Assembly (NCBI GenBank): GCA_964453435.1
Contig: CAYVQZ010000004.1
Location: 49,641-113,640 of the forward strand
Source: CAYVQZ01 sp964453435
Lineage (GTDB): Bacteria > Abyssobacteria > SURF-5
DNA length: 64,000 nt
Reading direction: 5' to 3'
Part shown: in pieces, positions 8,282 through 17,112 of the stretch
How positions within the stretch are numbered: the first letter of the stretch is position 1
How the letters are laid out: each line of letters starts with the position of its first letter
Notes under the pieces: generated by a model
Seen by the model: only the letters and a program-made list of their open reading frames with translations
What the model was told of the DNA's origin: nothing
The model's database searches: none
Made by a program: the position numbers and the translations under genes

Positions 8282-9493
8282 ATGAAGCTTATAGACAGGC
8301 TTGCAAGAATTCTGGGTTACGAAAAGGCTCATCGAGCCCGAGAGATACTGGTGGATGATTTTGAGGAAAGGCTGGGCAAGGAACGGCCGGAAAACTATGA
8401 AGACTACGCAATGGCCTACGGCCAGGTGGTGTGGGTATATGCCTGCGTGAGCACGATATCTACGGCCATCGCGGGGACGCCCCTGAAGGTCTACCTGGAA
8501 TCGGCCGACTCTATTGAGGAGCTTTCCGACAGCCGCCTTGCCCGGCTGCTTTCCACTGTGAATCCGCACATCTCGGCGTATGACCTCTGGGAGGCGACCG
8601 CCTCTTTTCTCGAGCTTTCGGGCAACTGCTACTGGGAAATCGAGAGGGACGCGGAGGGCGTGCCGACCGCAATCTACCCGATGCGGCCGGACCGAGTGAA
8701 GATTGTGCCGGACAAGTCCGATTTCGTCAAAGGTTACATTTATGAGATCAACGGACGAACCGTGTCGCTCTCACGTGACGAAGTGATTCATTTTAAGCAC
8801 TTCAACCCGGCAAACGACTATTACGGACTCGGACCAATTGCCGCCGTCCGCAATTCGATTACAATCGACCAATACTGCGTCGCCTATAACAAAGCCTTTT
8901 TCAAGAACGGAGCGCATCCCGGCGGGGTGCTCGAGACAGACACGTCTCTGGGAGAAGAAGCCTTCAATCGCTTGAGAAAACAATGGGAGGAAGGACATAA
9001 GGGGTCCGCGCGAGCGCATCGTATCGCGGTCCTCGAGGAAGGCTTGAAATACAAGCCCATCGGCCTGAGTCCCAGAGACATGGAATTTTTGAAACAGCGA
9101 AAATTCTGCCGGGAGGAAATCTGTTCGGTCTTCAAGGTTCCCCCCGCTCTTGTCGGAATTTACGAATACGCCAACTACGCGAATGCCGAACACCAGAATC
9201 GGGCCTTTTGGCAGAAGACGATTATTCCAAAGCTCCGCAAGCTGGAGCAGGAACTGAACAGCTCACTTGCGCCGGTGTTCCAGCCGACCGGCTCACGGGA
9301 AAAGCGACGCCTTTTTGTTCGCTTCGACACTTCGGCAATCGACGCGCTTAAGGAAAACGAGGATGTCAAATCGCAAGTGCAGGAGCGTCTTGTCCGGTCG
9401 GGAATCATGACCATAAACGAGGTGAGACGGCTGGAGAATCTGCCTCCCGTCCCATGGGGCGACACATGGCCGGTGGCTGGTCCGAAGAAATGA
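8282..9493 (+). CDS. HK97-family phage portal protein, isolated
   Basis: 404 aa. The start is the ATG seven bases after GGAGG (8270-8274). Recognisable portal features in order: VYACVSTISTAIAGTPLKVY, a LLSTVNPHIS...ELSGNCYW segment, DEVIHFKHFNP..YYGLGP, the wing segment with FKNGAHPGG, and the C-terminal VPPALVGI..YANYANAEHQN block before the exit helix. Portals form the dodecameric ring at one capsid vertex through which DNA passes. No terminase, protease or capsid gene is adjacent; left is a repeat mosaic, right a convergent HEAT-repeat gene. The matching head genes are probably those at 52602 onward. The frame is open and full-length, so it is not an obvious relic. Confidence 0.93.
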   Translation: MKLIDRLARILGYEKAHRAREILVDDFEERLGKERPENYEDYAMAYGQVVWVYACVSTISTAIAGTPLKVYLESADSIEELSDSRLARLLSTVNPHISAYDLWEATASFLELSGNCYWEIERDAEGVPTAIYPMRPDRVKIVPDKSDFVKGYIYEINGRTVSLSRDEVIHFKHFNPANDYYGLGPIAAVRNSITIDQYCVAYNKAFFKNGAHPGGVLETDTSLGEEAFNRLRKQWEEGHKGSARAHRIAVLEEGLKYKPIGLSPRDMEFLKQRKFCREEICSVFKVPPALVGIYEYANYANAEHQNRAFWQKTIIPKLRKLEQELNSSLAPVFQPTGSREKRRLFVRFDTSAIDALKENEDVKSQVQERLVRSGIMTINEVRRLENLPPVPWGDTWPVAGPKK

Positions 9494-9499
9494 GCGGAT

Positions 9500-10594
9500 T
9501 CACGTTTGGGGAAGCATCAGAACGGCCGCTGCTGCGCAAACGCGGACGTTCTTGATGGGGTCCTCGAGGCATTTTTTCAGGCAGTCCAGAGCGCGAATGT
9601 CTCCGATGCGGCCCAAGGCTACGGCCGCGTCCGCCCGCAATTGCCAATCCTCGCTCTCCGTTTCCTTGCGGAGCAGGTCGACCACCGAAGAATCTCCGAC
9701 CTTTCCGAGGGCGGTCACTGCCATAATTCGCACACTTCTGTCGGGGTCCTGGAGCGCGTCAGCGAGCAACTCCACGCCGGTCCTGTATCCCAGCTTGGCA
9801 AGAGATTCGGCTGCCTTGTACTTCAACTTTTTGTCGGTGTCGGTCAGCATTGACTTCAACAACCCCACCGAGCTCTCATCGCCCAGCCGACCAAGCGCCT
9901 CCGCTGCACTGATACGAACGATTTTCTCCCGGTCATGCAGGAGGGGACGTATATTCGGTACCGCGCTTCGGTCGCCGATCATGCCCAGCGCCCAGGCGCC
10001 GCTTGCCCGTATCGGCCAGTGCGGTTCCTTCAGCAACCGAAGCAACGAGGGAATCGCTGAAAGCGAACCAATCTCGCCGAGACATTCAATCGCGAAGACC
10101 TTGAGTTTCCATGTCCTCCTGCGGCGGTGAGATTCCTTCGAGGCGGTGGTGATCTCGCTGGGTGAAGATTCGAGGACACGAACCAACATTCGTGAGCCCT
10201 CGGGCTCGCCAATCTGTCTCAAAGCCTTGGCCGCGGTGACTCGAACGTAGTCGTCCTTATCGTTCAAGGCTGTTCTGACGGTCGCTATGTTCTCCTCGGC
10301 GCCCAGTTTGCCGATAGCTTCAATAATCCAAAATCTGACAAATCCGTCACGGTCGGAAATCGTTTCGGTCAAAGCATCGAGAGCGTGTTTCACGAACTCC
10401 TCCGGCAGACGTTCGGCCGCAACCCCAATTGCCCACGCCGCACTTGCACGCGTCCGCCATTCCTCATCCTTCAGCGCGTTGCGGAGGAATATCCAGCAGA
10501 ATCGGTTGAGCTGTGTCTTGTCAGCGAAGCTGACGGACATGGTTTTCTTTTCGTTCTGCTTCGGTTGTTGTTCTTTTTCGGATGTGGAATCCAT
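9500..10594 (-). CDS. HEAT-repeat (PBS-lyase type) protein
   Basis: About 364 aa from an ATG eight bases after GGAG; longer frames back to 10735 lack a ribosome site. After a charged N-terminus the protein is a run of about ten 30-residue helical repeats of PBS-lyase HEAT type, with motifs such as VRVTAAKALRQIG, IRASGAWALGMIGD, VRISAAEALGRLGDESS and VRIMAVTALGKVGDSS. Such solenoids are scaffolds for protein contacts; no catalytic part is visible. Its stop lies 6 bases from the stop of the convergent portal gene. It is cytosolic by lack of signal. Role unknown. Confidence 0.8.
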   Translation of the reverse strand: MDSTSEKEQQPKQNEKKTMSVSFADKTQLNRFCWIFLRNALKDEEWRTRASAAWAIGVAAERLPEEFVKHALDALTETISDRDGFVRFWIIEAIGKLGAEENIATVRTALNDKDDYVRVTAAKALRQIGEPEGSRMLVRVLESSPSEITTASKESHRRRRTWKLKVFAIECLGEIGSLSAIPSLLRLLKEPHWPIRASGAWALGMIGDRSAVPNIRPLLHDREKIVRISAAEALGRLGDESSVGLLKSMLTDTDKKLKYKAAESLAKLGYRTGVELLADALQDPDRSVRIMAVTALGKVGDSSVVDLLRKETESEDWQLRADAAVALGRIGDIRALDCLKKCLEDPIKNVRVCAAAAVLMLPQT

Positions 10595-10728
10595 AGCGGA
10601 ATCTCCGTCTTCCGAGGCCATACTACCATAATAGGCTTGTCCCCCACAAGTTGGAGTGCCCGCGCCGCTCGGGAAGCGGTCACTCCACGACGCCGAATCG
10701 TGAGACGAGCTCGTTTTCCCTGCTCCAC

Positions 10729-10757
10729 TTGACAATCAAACCGTTTGCGACTTAAAT
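10729..10757 (+). promoter_or_regulatory. Predicted sigma-70 promoter
   Basis: TTGACA (10729-10734), a 17-base spacer, TTAAAT (10752-10757). It points at the small protein starting at 10866 and probably also the cyclic-nucleotide-binding gene behind it. It lies just upstream of the divergent HEAT-repeat gene. Confidence 0.5.
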
Positions 10758-10865
10758 GGTGGTTAAAATTCCGGGTGTTTCCATGGCGTTTGGAACACTC
10801 CAACGCGCATCGGGGTTTATTACAGGCAAGGAGCACATCGGCGCTACGACCGACAGGAACAGCAG

Positions 10866-11264
10866 TTGAACGCTCCGGAAATAGAGAATCTTTTCGAAAA
10901 GCTTCGGAAAGCAGGGCACGGGTCGCTCATTAAATTCGATGCATTTAACTCCGGCCAGTCGGTTGACGGGATAATCTTCGAGCCCATCCCGCAACGCCCC
11001 CCCGGATATGAGTCGGGCATATTTGTCTCGGTGCCGTCCGACCTCGAGCACATCTATTATTTTGATCCGGAGGCATCGAGGGAACAGGGGCGGCTGGTCG
11101 TCCAGGTGCTCGATTCAAAGCGGAAGAAATCGTCGGCCGAGCCGGTTCCCGACGAATTTGTGAAAGAACATGAGTACCTGCTCCGGTTGCCGGAGGTGAA
11201 AAGAGGAGGCGGGGCGACGGGAGAGGCGAACTCCCGGCACAAGGGGATTGTTGAGTTGGATTGA
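10866..11264 (+). CDS. Hypothetical protein, 132 aa
   Basis: Starts at TTG behind AGGA. The sequence is soluble, with a compact N-terminal part (about residues 1-95, mixed alpha/beta pattern) and a charged C-terminal tail containing KRGGGATGEANS. No family recognised. It is likely co-transcribed with the cyclic-nucleotide-binding protein 84 bases downstream. Confidence 0.55.
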   Translation: MNAPEIENLFEKLRKAGHGSLIKFDAFNSGQSVDGIIFEPIPQRPPGYESGIFVSVPSDLEHIYYFDPEASREQGRLVVQVLDSKRKKSSAEPVPDEFVKEHEYLLRLPEVKRGGGATGEANSRHKGIVELD

Positions 11265-11348
11265 CACCATTTATAACCGCCGCGCTATCAAGGGCGAGGC
11301 CGCCTGTGGGTCGGAGCGGGCGCAACCCGAGAACAGGAGCGTTCGATT

Positions 11349-11828
11349 ATGCCTGAGGTTTCCGAAGATAAATATGCGAAGTACGAGAAATATCGACCAC
11401 TGGTCGAATCGATAGAGCTCTTCGACGGCATCGAGTTCAAAAACTGCATCAAAATCATGGGTATGGCGCTCCAATCGAAAATTATGCCCGGAGACGTGAT
11501 CTTTCACAAGGGCGACCCCGGCCATGAGATGTATGTCATTTTGAGGGGGCGAATCGAGATACTCGACGAAGGGCCCGACGGAGACCGGGCTCTTGCCGTG
11601 CTCGGCCCGGGAGAAACGTTCGGGGAAATGGCCCTGTTCGACCGGCACGAACGCTCGGCCAAAGCCGTCGCCCTGGATGACTGCGTGCTGCTCGCGCTGG
11701 ATGAACACAAGGTCGAGAAACTTCTCACCAAGAGCGTCGCGATCCGGCTCATGTTCAATTTCGCGAGGATGCTCTCCCGAAGGCTCCGCGAAACCAACGT
11801 GCTGCTCGCCCGAGCCAAGCAACATTGA
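11349..11828 (+). CDS. Cyclic nucleotide-binding domain protein
   Basis: 159 aa consisting almost only of one CNB domain: KGDPGHEMYVILRGRIEI for the first beta strands and LGPGETFGEMALFDRHERSA for the phosphate-binding cassette (GE...ERSA matches the GE..R.A pattern). There is no helix-turn-helix, so unlike Crp/Fnr it should not bind DNA itself. It may act as a stand-alone cAMP or cGMP sensor, or bind another ligand. Start ATG follows a purine-rich stretch (AGGAGC). The gene ends directly before a repeat mosaic. Confidence 0.85.
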   Translation: MPEVSEDKYAKYEKYRPLVESIELFDGIEFKNCIKIMGMALQSKIMPGDVIFHKGDPGHEMYVILRGRIEILDEGPDGDRALAVLGPGETFGEMALFDRHERSAKAVALDDCVLLALDEHKVEKLLTKSVAIRLMFNFARMLSRRLRETNVLLARAKQH

Positions 11829-11829
11829 G

Positions 11830-12140
11830 TTCGAGAGACTGCCTCACGATTGCCGAGCGAAGGGGACTGTGAAACTGTCTCACGGCTGCACATTTTGTCG
11901 AACAACAGGCTTTGGGGGCTGTACCCAATTACGGAATTTCCTTATTTCATTGCTGAGCGGAGCGAAGTTCCGCGCACTCGCGGGATAGATTGGAGGACTG
12001 CCCCCCAAAGCACGGATTACCGACCATGGGACATATTCACTGTCCCAGATTTACGGGCCGAGCCTGTCGAGGCCGTAGAATCGGGACTGTTCCCGAAGCG
12101 AACAACCCTCAGAATCAATCGCGGGACACTCTCTCGAGCC
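11830..12140. repeat. Palindromic repeat mosaic
   Basis: The first 200 bases resemble 7838-8045 closely, including a TTCCGCG-CACT-CGCGGGA hairpin (11968-11985, one G-T pair). It is followed by the module AGATTTACGGG...TAGAATCGGGACTGTTCCC (12041-12100), with the insert CCGAGCCTGTCGAGGCCG between the halves. It fills the spacer between two convergent genes. Confidence 0.8.
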
Positions 12141-12157
12141 GTCGTTCCCGCCTCGGT

Positions 12158-13192
12158 TCACACGTGTTCTTCCGGCTCCGATGTCGTCTCTTCCGCCGGG
12201 CCTTGTTCGGCGGTCGCACCCGTTTCCGCAGCCGTTCGCTTCAGCAATCCGAGTTTCGTGAACGCAAGCGGAGACGCTGCCAGTATGACGCCAAGAATCA
12301 AGTATCTGCAATAGTTGCCGGCGGCGGTCGGCGGAAGGACTGCTGAGAGTCCCACCCGAAGCGAGAGCAAAACGATGACGCCGACCAGGATGACGATGAA
12401 CGAAAAGAACGGATTCCTTGACTGCCAGCGGAAACCAAGCATCGAGTAAACAATGAAGAAGCCGGCGAGGAATCCGGAGTACCTGAAAGCTTCGGGCAAT
12501 CCCCACGCGAACACCAGGTACCCCGCCGAAAGCGCGAGAGAAAGCGCGACCTTGAGCATGGCCGATTTCCGAATCGATTTCCGGGCCGCATCCCAATCTT
12601 GAACGTATCCGTAAATCCCCATAGCGCCCGCCACAAGCCCGAATCCGAGCAGCAGCCCGCCGACCGTGTCGGAAAAGTAGTGCACCCCCAGGTAGATTCG
12701 GCTCGCGGCCATCAGCAGCGCCGGGATGAGGCAGAGATACCAATACTTCCGGACGAACATGTATATGAGCCATGAATAGAACATCCCGTTTTGGCTGTGG
12801 CCGCTGGGGTAGCCGTAGCCGTCGGCGTCAACCACCCGGGCGATCTCATGGCTGCTCGGCCGGGACAGCTCGAAAAACTCCTTCATGCGCGCGTTGACCA
12901 CGTTCCCGAAGAGCAATAACAGGAGGAATATTACGAACTCGGTTGTATATCCCAGCCAGAAAAGTATGAACACGACAATCATCAAGCCCGTCTCGCCGCC
13001 CATCGCCGTGACGGCGGCCATGCCCACATTCCCGTATTGGGAGCGAACGGATTTCACCGTCTTAATCGCGAGCGCGTCAGCCGCGTCGAATATTCCGAAC
13101 TGTTTTTCGAGCATGCCGAGCGCGAGCGCGACGACGACGGCCACCACCATGATGGCGAGGCAAAGATTGGGGTTGTATCTGCGCTGAATCAT
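12158..13192 (-). CDS. PAP2-superfamily membrane phosphatase
   Basis: About 344 aa; the ATG at 13192 follows GGGAGG with a good gap. The three phosphatase motifs are present: K..FELSRP, YPSGHSQNG and SRIYLGVHYFSD, with PSGH and the last His/Asp forming the catalytic centre. Around ten hydrophobic helices place it in the inner membrane, with four to five extra helices after the catalytic core. PAP2 enzymes dephosphorylate lipid phosphates such as undecaprenyl pyrophosphate or phosphatidate; the substrate is not readable. It lies 23 bases behind the acetyltransferase gene and is probably in one transcript with it. Confidence 0.88.
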   Translation of the reverse strand: MIQRRYNPNLCLAIMVVAVVVALALGMLEKQFGIFDAADALAIKTVKSVRSQYGNVGMAAVTAMGGETGLMIVVFILFWLGYTTEFVIFLLLLLFGNVVNARMKEFFELSRPSSHEIARVVDADGYGYPSGHSQNGMFYSWLIYMFVRKYWYLCLIPALLMAASRIYLGVHYFSDTVGGLLLGFGLVAGAMGIYGYVQDWDAARKSIRKSAMLKVALSLALSAGYLVFAWGLPEAFRYSGFLAGFFIVYSMLGFRWQSRNPFFSFIVILVGVIVLLSLRVGLSAVLPPTAAGNYCRYLILGVILAASPLAFTKLGLLKRTAAETGATAEQGPAEETTSEPEEHV

Positions 13193-13215
13193 TTTTCCGC
13201 CTCCCGTCTTATCCC

Positions 13216-13905
13216 TCATTCGATTGTTCGCGTAAAGAAGAGCGCCTCTAACTTTTCCGGTATGATGCCGTCATACATTGTGAACGGATGGCGCGAGACA
13301 AGGCGAAAGCCCCATTTCCCGTAAAAGGGCACCGCAAGCTTATTGTATGATGTGGTGCCAAGATGCAATCCCCGCACGCCGTTCTTGCGAAGGTATTCCA
13401 GATACTCAGCCAGGAGTTTGGAGCCGATTCCGGCGTTCCGGCAGCCGTCAACGACGTTCATATGCAGATGCGCGGGGAACGCGTCGGCCGGCTCGTCGGG
13501 GAACTCGCCTCGCCACATGCTCCGCAGGTACCTGAACACAAACGCGAAGAAGCGCCGGTCAATCCTGTAGCCGAATGTGAAGAGTTTGCGGCGAATCGCC
13601 GGCATCACGACGTTTTTCTGGACCTCGCGATAAACGCAAGTGTCCTTGCAGCCGACCAGGTATCCGACAACTCCGCCGTTCATCTCGGCGACAAACGCCG
13701 ATTCGGGCTCGTGGTCGGTGTAGTAGTTCATCCAGTAATCCGCAAACAGGTCGGCGCAACCGAAATACGGGTCAATCGGTTCGCCCATCAGTCCCGTATC
13801 GTAGCAAATCGTCCTCAGCGCCTGTCGGTCCTCCGGCCTGTACTTGCGGATCAACACCGACTCAACCTGTGCGCCCGATAGTGGCATACGCGTTCGCCTG
13901 TGCAT
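13216..13905 (-). CDS. GNAT-family N-acetyltransferase
   Basis: Up to 229 aa; an ATG at 13887 is an equally good start. The GNAT fold is visible: an N-terminal beta strand with IRKYRPEDRQALRTI, VAEMNGGVVGYLVG, the acetyl-CoA loop HLHMNVVDGCRNAGIGSKL (R/Q-x-x-G-x-G/A) and NKLAVPFYGKWGFRLVSRHP near the end. It transfers an acetyl group to an unknown amine, in the cytosol. The final sequence MYDGIIPEKLEALFFTR is often seen in GNATs of unknown substrate. Confidence 0.82.
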   Translation of the reverse strand: MHRRTRMPLSGAQVESVLIRKYRPEDRQALRTICYDTGLMGEPIDPYFGCADLFADYWMNYYTDHEPESAFVAEMNGGVVGYLVGCKDTCVYREVQKNVVMPAIRRKLFTFGYRIDRRFFAFVFRYLRSMWRGEFPDEPADAFPAHLHMNVVDGCRNAGIGSKLLAEYLEYLRKNGVRGLHLGTTSYNKLAVPFYGKWGFRLVSRHPFTMYDGIIPEKLEALFFTRTIE

Positions 13906-13914
13906 TTAACCCGA

Positions 13915-14215
13915 AAGTCGTCGCCGGGAACAGCGAAACTGTTCCACGATTGGCCGGCGCAGGGACTGTGAGTTTGTCTCAGGGTTGGAAATCCGTGCTT
14001 CGGGGGCAGTCCACCAATCTATCCCGCGAGTGCGCGGGACTTCGCTCCGCTCAGCGATGAAATAAGGAGATTCCGTAATTGGGTACAGCCCCCTGCGCTG
14101 GCTTCTCGGCAACATGACAATCGAGAGCAGAAGACCACCCAGTGGAATTATCGGACCTACTCACCGCCCCCGAAGCGAGCGCCATCGAGCCGTGGCGCGC
14201 TTTCACCGCCCCCTC
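13915..14215. repeat. Palindromic repeat mosaic, mostly inverted orientation
   Basis: Holds the GCTTCGGGGGCAGTCC module, hairpin TCCCGCG-AGTG-CGCGGGA (14022-14039), CTCCGCTCAGCG, GTAATTGGGTACAGCCCCC, CTTCTCGGCAACATGA and GTGGAATTATCGGA, that is the 7826-8045 set on the opposite strand. No gene in 13906-14253. Confidence 0.78.
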
Positions 14216-14253
14216 TGCCGGGTCTCCGGTAAAAAAACCCTGATGCTGAAGCC

Positions 14254-15423
14254 TCACGCCCGGCGATACACTATCTGTCCCTCGAGCATCGTCAACGAGA
14301 CCTCGAAATTTTCGTCCACAAGGACGATATCGGCGTCCATGCCGACTGCGATTTGTCCCTTGCTGTTGTCTATCCCTATGGTCCGCGCCGGGTTCAGCGT
14401 GGCCATCAAAAAGAACTGCTGCAGCGGAATTTTCGGGAACCATTCAAACAGGTTCTTGATCGCCCTGTTCAAGGTTAGGACACTGCCCGCGAGGTTGTCG
14501 GAGTGCTTGAGCCGCACGGCGCCGTCCTTCACGCTCACCGGCATTCCGAGGAAATCGTGGTCACCTTCGGGCAACCCCAGCGCGGCCACGGAGTCGGTGA
14601 TGAGCACCACCTTATCCCTTGGTTTGCATCTCAGCACGACGTCTACGGTCGCCGGGGCGACGTGATGGCCGTCGCAAATCAACTCGGTCGTCAGCAGGTC
14701 CATGACGAGGGCCGCGCCGACGGCGCCCGGCTGGCGGTGATGCAGCCCGCGCATCGCGTTAAAGGTGTGCGCCATGTGGGTGAGACCCTCCTGCACGGCG
14801 AGCCGGATTTGCTCGAAGGTTGCGTTCGTGTGTCCGGCGGCGGCGACAACTCCTCGTTCCCGCAACAGCGGTATCAGTTCAAGCGCTCCGTCGAGTTCGG
14901 GCGCCAGCGTCATGACTTTTATGAGTCCCTGCGCCTCATCCAGATACTGTTCCAGTTCGGTCGTCGATGGGGTTCGCATCGCGCCGACGAGCTGCGCTCC
15001 CGGCATCTCGGGGCTGAGGTATGGCCCCTCCATGTGGATTCCGAGGAGCTTTGCGCCCCTGAGCGACTTCGAGAAGCTGACCGCCGTGCGGATGGCGTCG
15101 AGGGTGGTCTCGTGCGGCATCACCGACAGGGTCGCGAGGAAGCCGGTGACGCCGTAGCGTGCGAGCGTCTCGGCGACCTGCGCGTAGCCGCTTTCGTCCG
15201 CGAGCTCGAACATCTGCCCGCTCGCGCCATGAAGATGGATGTCGATGAATCCGGGCGAAACGTTGTGGCCGGTCGCGTCGATGAGCTCGGCCCCCCGGGG
15301 AAGCCTCAGGTCGGGGCCGACCTCCGCAATTTTTCCCTCTTTCACCAGCACATCGCTCTTGAAGAGGACCGTATCGGGAAGAATCACGGTCCCGTTCTTG
15401 AAAAGGATATCTCCCTTTGCCAC
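14254..15423 (-). CDS. nagA: N-acetylglucosamine-6-phosphate deacetylase
   Basis: 389 aa, amidohydrolase fold. It removes acetate from GlcNAc-6-P to give glucosamine-6-P in amino-sugar catabolism and cell-wall recycling. Metal and catalytic motifs: GFIDIHLHG, HMEGPYLSP (metal Glu), AAGHTNATFEQ, HTFNAM, ICDGHHV and the catalytic Asp in LITDSVAA. The start is GTG behind GAGGAG. The gene begins 15 bases after the SIS-domain gene, so the two share a transcript. Length is normal for NagA. Confidence 0.93.
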   Translation of the reverse strand: MAKGDILFKNGTVILPDTVLFKSDVLVKEGKIAEVGPDLRLPRGAELIDATGHNVSPGFIDIHLHGASGQMFELADESGYAQVAETLARYGVTGFLATLSVMPHETTLDAIRTAVSFSKSLRGAKLLGIHMEGPYLSPEMPGAQLVGAMRTPSTTELEQYLDEAQGLIKVMTLAPELDGALELIPLLRERGVVAAAGHTNATFEQIRLAVQEGLTHMAHTFNAMRGLHHRQPGAVGAALVMDLLTTELICDGHHVAPATVDVVLRCKPRDKVVLITDSVAALGLPEGDHDFLGMPVSVKDGAVRLKHSDNLAGSVLTLNRAIKNLFEWFPKIPLQQFFLMATLNPARTIGIDNSKGQIAVGMDADIVLVDENFEVSLTMLEGQIVYRRA

Positions 15424-15438
15424 GGCGTCAGCTCCTCT

Positions 15439-16176
15439 CTATACGTATTTGATGCGGCCGAGATATTTTCCCATGGCCGTCTGGATGCGTTCGAAGTCGG
15501 CAGCCTCGACGTTGCCGCTGGGCAGCACGAGCGGCTCTTCGCCTCTTGCCAACAGTATTTCCGCTGCTCGAAGGAACACGCTGTTGATAATCGCGGCGCC
15601 GGTCACGGTTGACACGGCCCCCATAGCGCAGGCAAGCCCCTGAATTCGCACCGTCGCGTCGCCATGCGGCGCCTTGTTGTCCAAAACGACATCCGCAATG
15701 TCCATCAGTCGTTTTCCGCTCTGATGCGAAGGACCAACGGAAGACGAGTGCTGCACGCTTGTGATTGCTATCACGGGTATTCCTTTCGCTTTCATCTCGA
15801 GGGCCATCTCGACGGGAACGGCATTGCGGCCGGAATTCGATATGACGATTCCGGCGTCCTCCCGGTGGACCGTGTGCGCCCCGAGTATCTCGGCGGCGAG
15901 CCCGTCCTGCTTTTCCATGGCCGAACTATTCAAGGCGCCGCCGCTCAACAGAATCCTCTCATCCAAGATGGCGTCAACGGGGAGCAGCCCGCCCGCACGC
16001 ATGAACACCTCCTGCGCCACGAGCGACGAATGGCCCGTGCCGAAGACGTGGGTTACTCCGCCTTTCAGCATCGAGTTCGCGACGATATCCGCTGCCTTTT
16101 CGAGGCTCTCGCGCTGCTTCTCCAGCAGCCCGCCAAGCAGGCTGACCAGTTCAGCGATATATATTTCTTCGTGCAT
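15439..16176 (-). CDS. SIS-domain sugar isomerase-like protein (UPF0309 type)
   Basis: About 245 aa from an ATG behind AGAAAGGA. A single SIS phosphosugar-binding domain is evident: GVTHVFGTGHSSLVAQEVF at the N-terminal half, a DAGIVISNSGRNAVPVEMA loop and GIPVIAITSVQHSSS. The pattern with FGTGHS and RAGGL matches the UPF0309 group of phosphosugar isomerases or deaminases rather than MurQ. With nagA in one operon it likely handles an amino-sugar phosphate, possibly replacing or supporting glucosamine-6-P deaminase; that is inference. Confidence 0.82.
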   Translation of the reverse strand: MHEEIYIAELVSLLGGLLEKQRESLEKAADIVANSMLKGGVTHVFGTGHSSLVAQEVFMRAGGLLPVDAILDERILLSGGALNSSAMEKQDGLAAEILGAHTVHREDAGIVISNSGRNAVPVEMALEMKAKGIPVIAITSVQHSSSVGPSHQSGKRLMDIADVVLDNKAPHGDATVRIQGLACAMGAVSTVTGAAIINSVFLRAAEILLARGEEPLVLPSGNVEAADFERIQTAMGKYLGRIKYV

Positions 16177-16257
16177 ACGCGCATTCCTTTCTCGGCTGGC
16201 CGGCGCCCCGCACGCGCTGTTGAACCGCGAAGGCGCAAAGAAAAACGGTTCCATCAT

Positions 16258-16986
16258 TCGCTTTTTCCGATCGTCGGTCTTCTAATCCGCGTGCGTCTGC
16301 ACCGCTAACGTTTAGTTTATTGAATTTCTGTCGTGATTTTCATGCTGCGCCTCTCATAATGGTAACAGGGCGAAAGAGACTGTCCCTGAAGCCAAGTTTC
16401 GCTGCGACCACACCGGAATCCGCGTTCATCCGCGTTTCCATATCCCTGTTCTTTGTCTTTAATCCGTGTAAAACCGGCGCAAAACCTGTCCTGAGCGCCG
16501 GTCGAATGGATCCGTGGTTTCAAAAAAGTTTTTCCCCTTTGTGCCCTTCGTTTCTTTGCGGTTCAAAAAGTCTTGTTTGTTTCTTCGTTGTCTGAAAAGC
16601 GTTTTTCGGTTTCACCTGCTGAGCGAATCACTCTCGCGTGACTCCGCCAGTAGATTCGGCGCTGTTCCGAATGATGACAAACGCTTTCATCTACCCGAAG
16701 GTATCTTTCTTCTTGTTCTCCGTGTTCTCTGTGCGTGTTCTCCGTTGGTTGACAAAAAATCATTTGGAGCGCTGGGTCAACCGCAAAGACGCAAAGAGCG
16801 CAAAGAAAAACGTTTCTCTGTTTCCTGCTTTCTGCTCGACAGTCTTCTAATCAGCGTTCATCAGCGTTCATCTGCGGTTCCAAAATCTCCGTTGTTTTTT
16901 GTTCCAGATCCGTGCAAATCCTTTGGGAAAGCTTTCTCTCCGTTCCTCCCGTGGGCCTGTTGCCGAAAAGGCTATTTCATCCATAC
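16258..16986. repeat. Spacer of widespread-type short repeats
   Basis: Contains TTCTGTCGTGATTTTCATGC (16325-16344; related copies near 8085 and 19757), CCGCGTTCATCCGCG, a GGTTGAC...GGTCAACC inverted pair (16746-16782) followed by GCAAAGACGCAAAGAGCGC, and CAGCGTTCATCTGCGGTTCC near 16865. No credible gene was found in these 700 bases; short open frames are rich in repeat-derived residues. Confidence 0.7.
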
Positions 16987-17094
16987 TGTCATTCTGAGGA
17001 GCAAAGCGACGAAAAATCTCTCTTTTTTGGCGCAATCAATCGCGAGATTCTTCGCGAGAGTTAACCGGAGGGACTCGAAGAGCTCAGAATGACA
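16987..17094. mobile_element. MITE-like element with 12-bp terminal inverted repeats
   Basis: TGTCATTCTGAG (16987-16998) and its exact reverse complement CTCAGAATGACA (17083-17094) bound a 108-base segment without coding capacity, with GCGAGATTCTTCGCGAGA inside. A partial relative starts GTCATTCCGAGCG near 52218. Elements with these ends are common in unrelated bacteria; no transposase for them is visible here. Confidence 0.55.
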
Positions 17095-17112
17095 CCAAAA
17101 GCGCCCGGAAAG

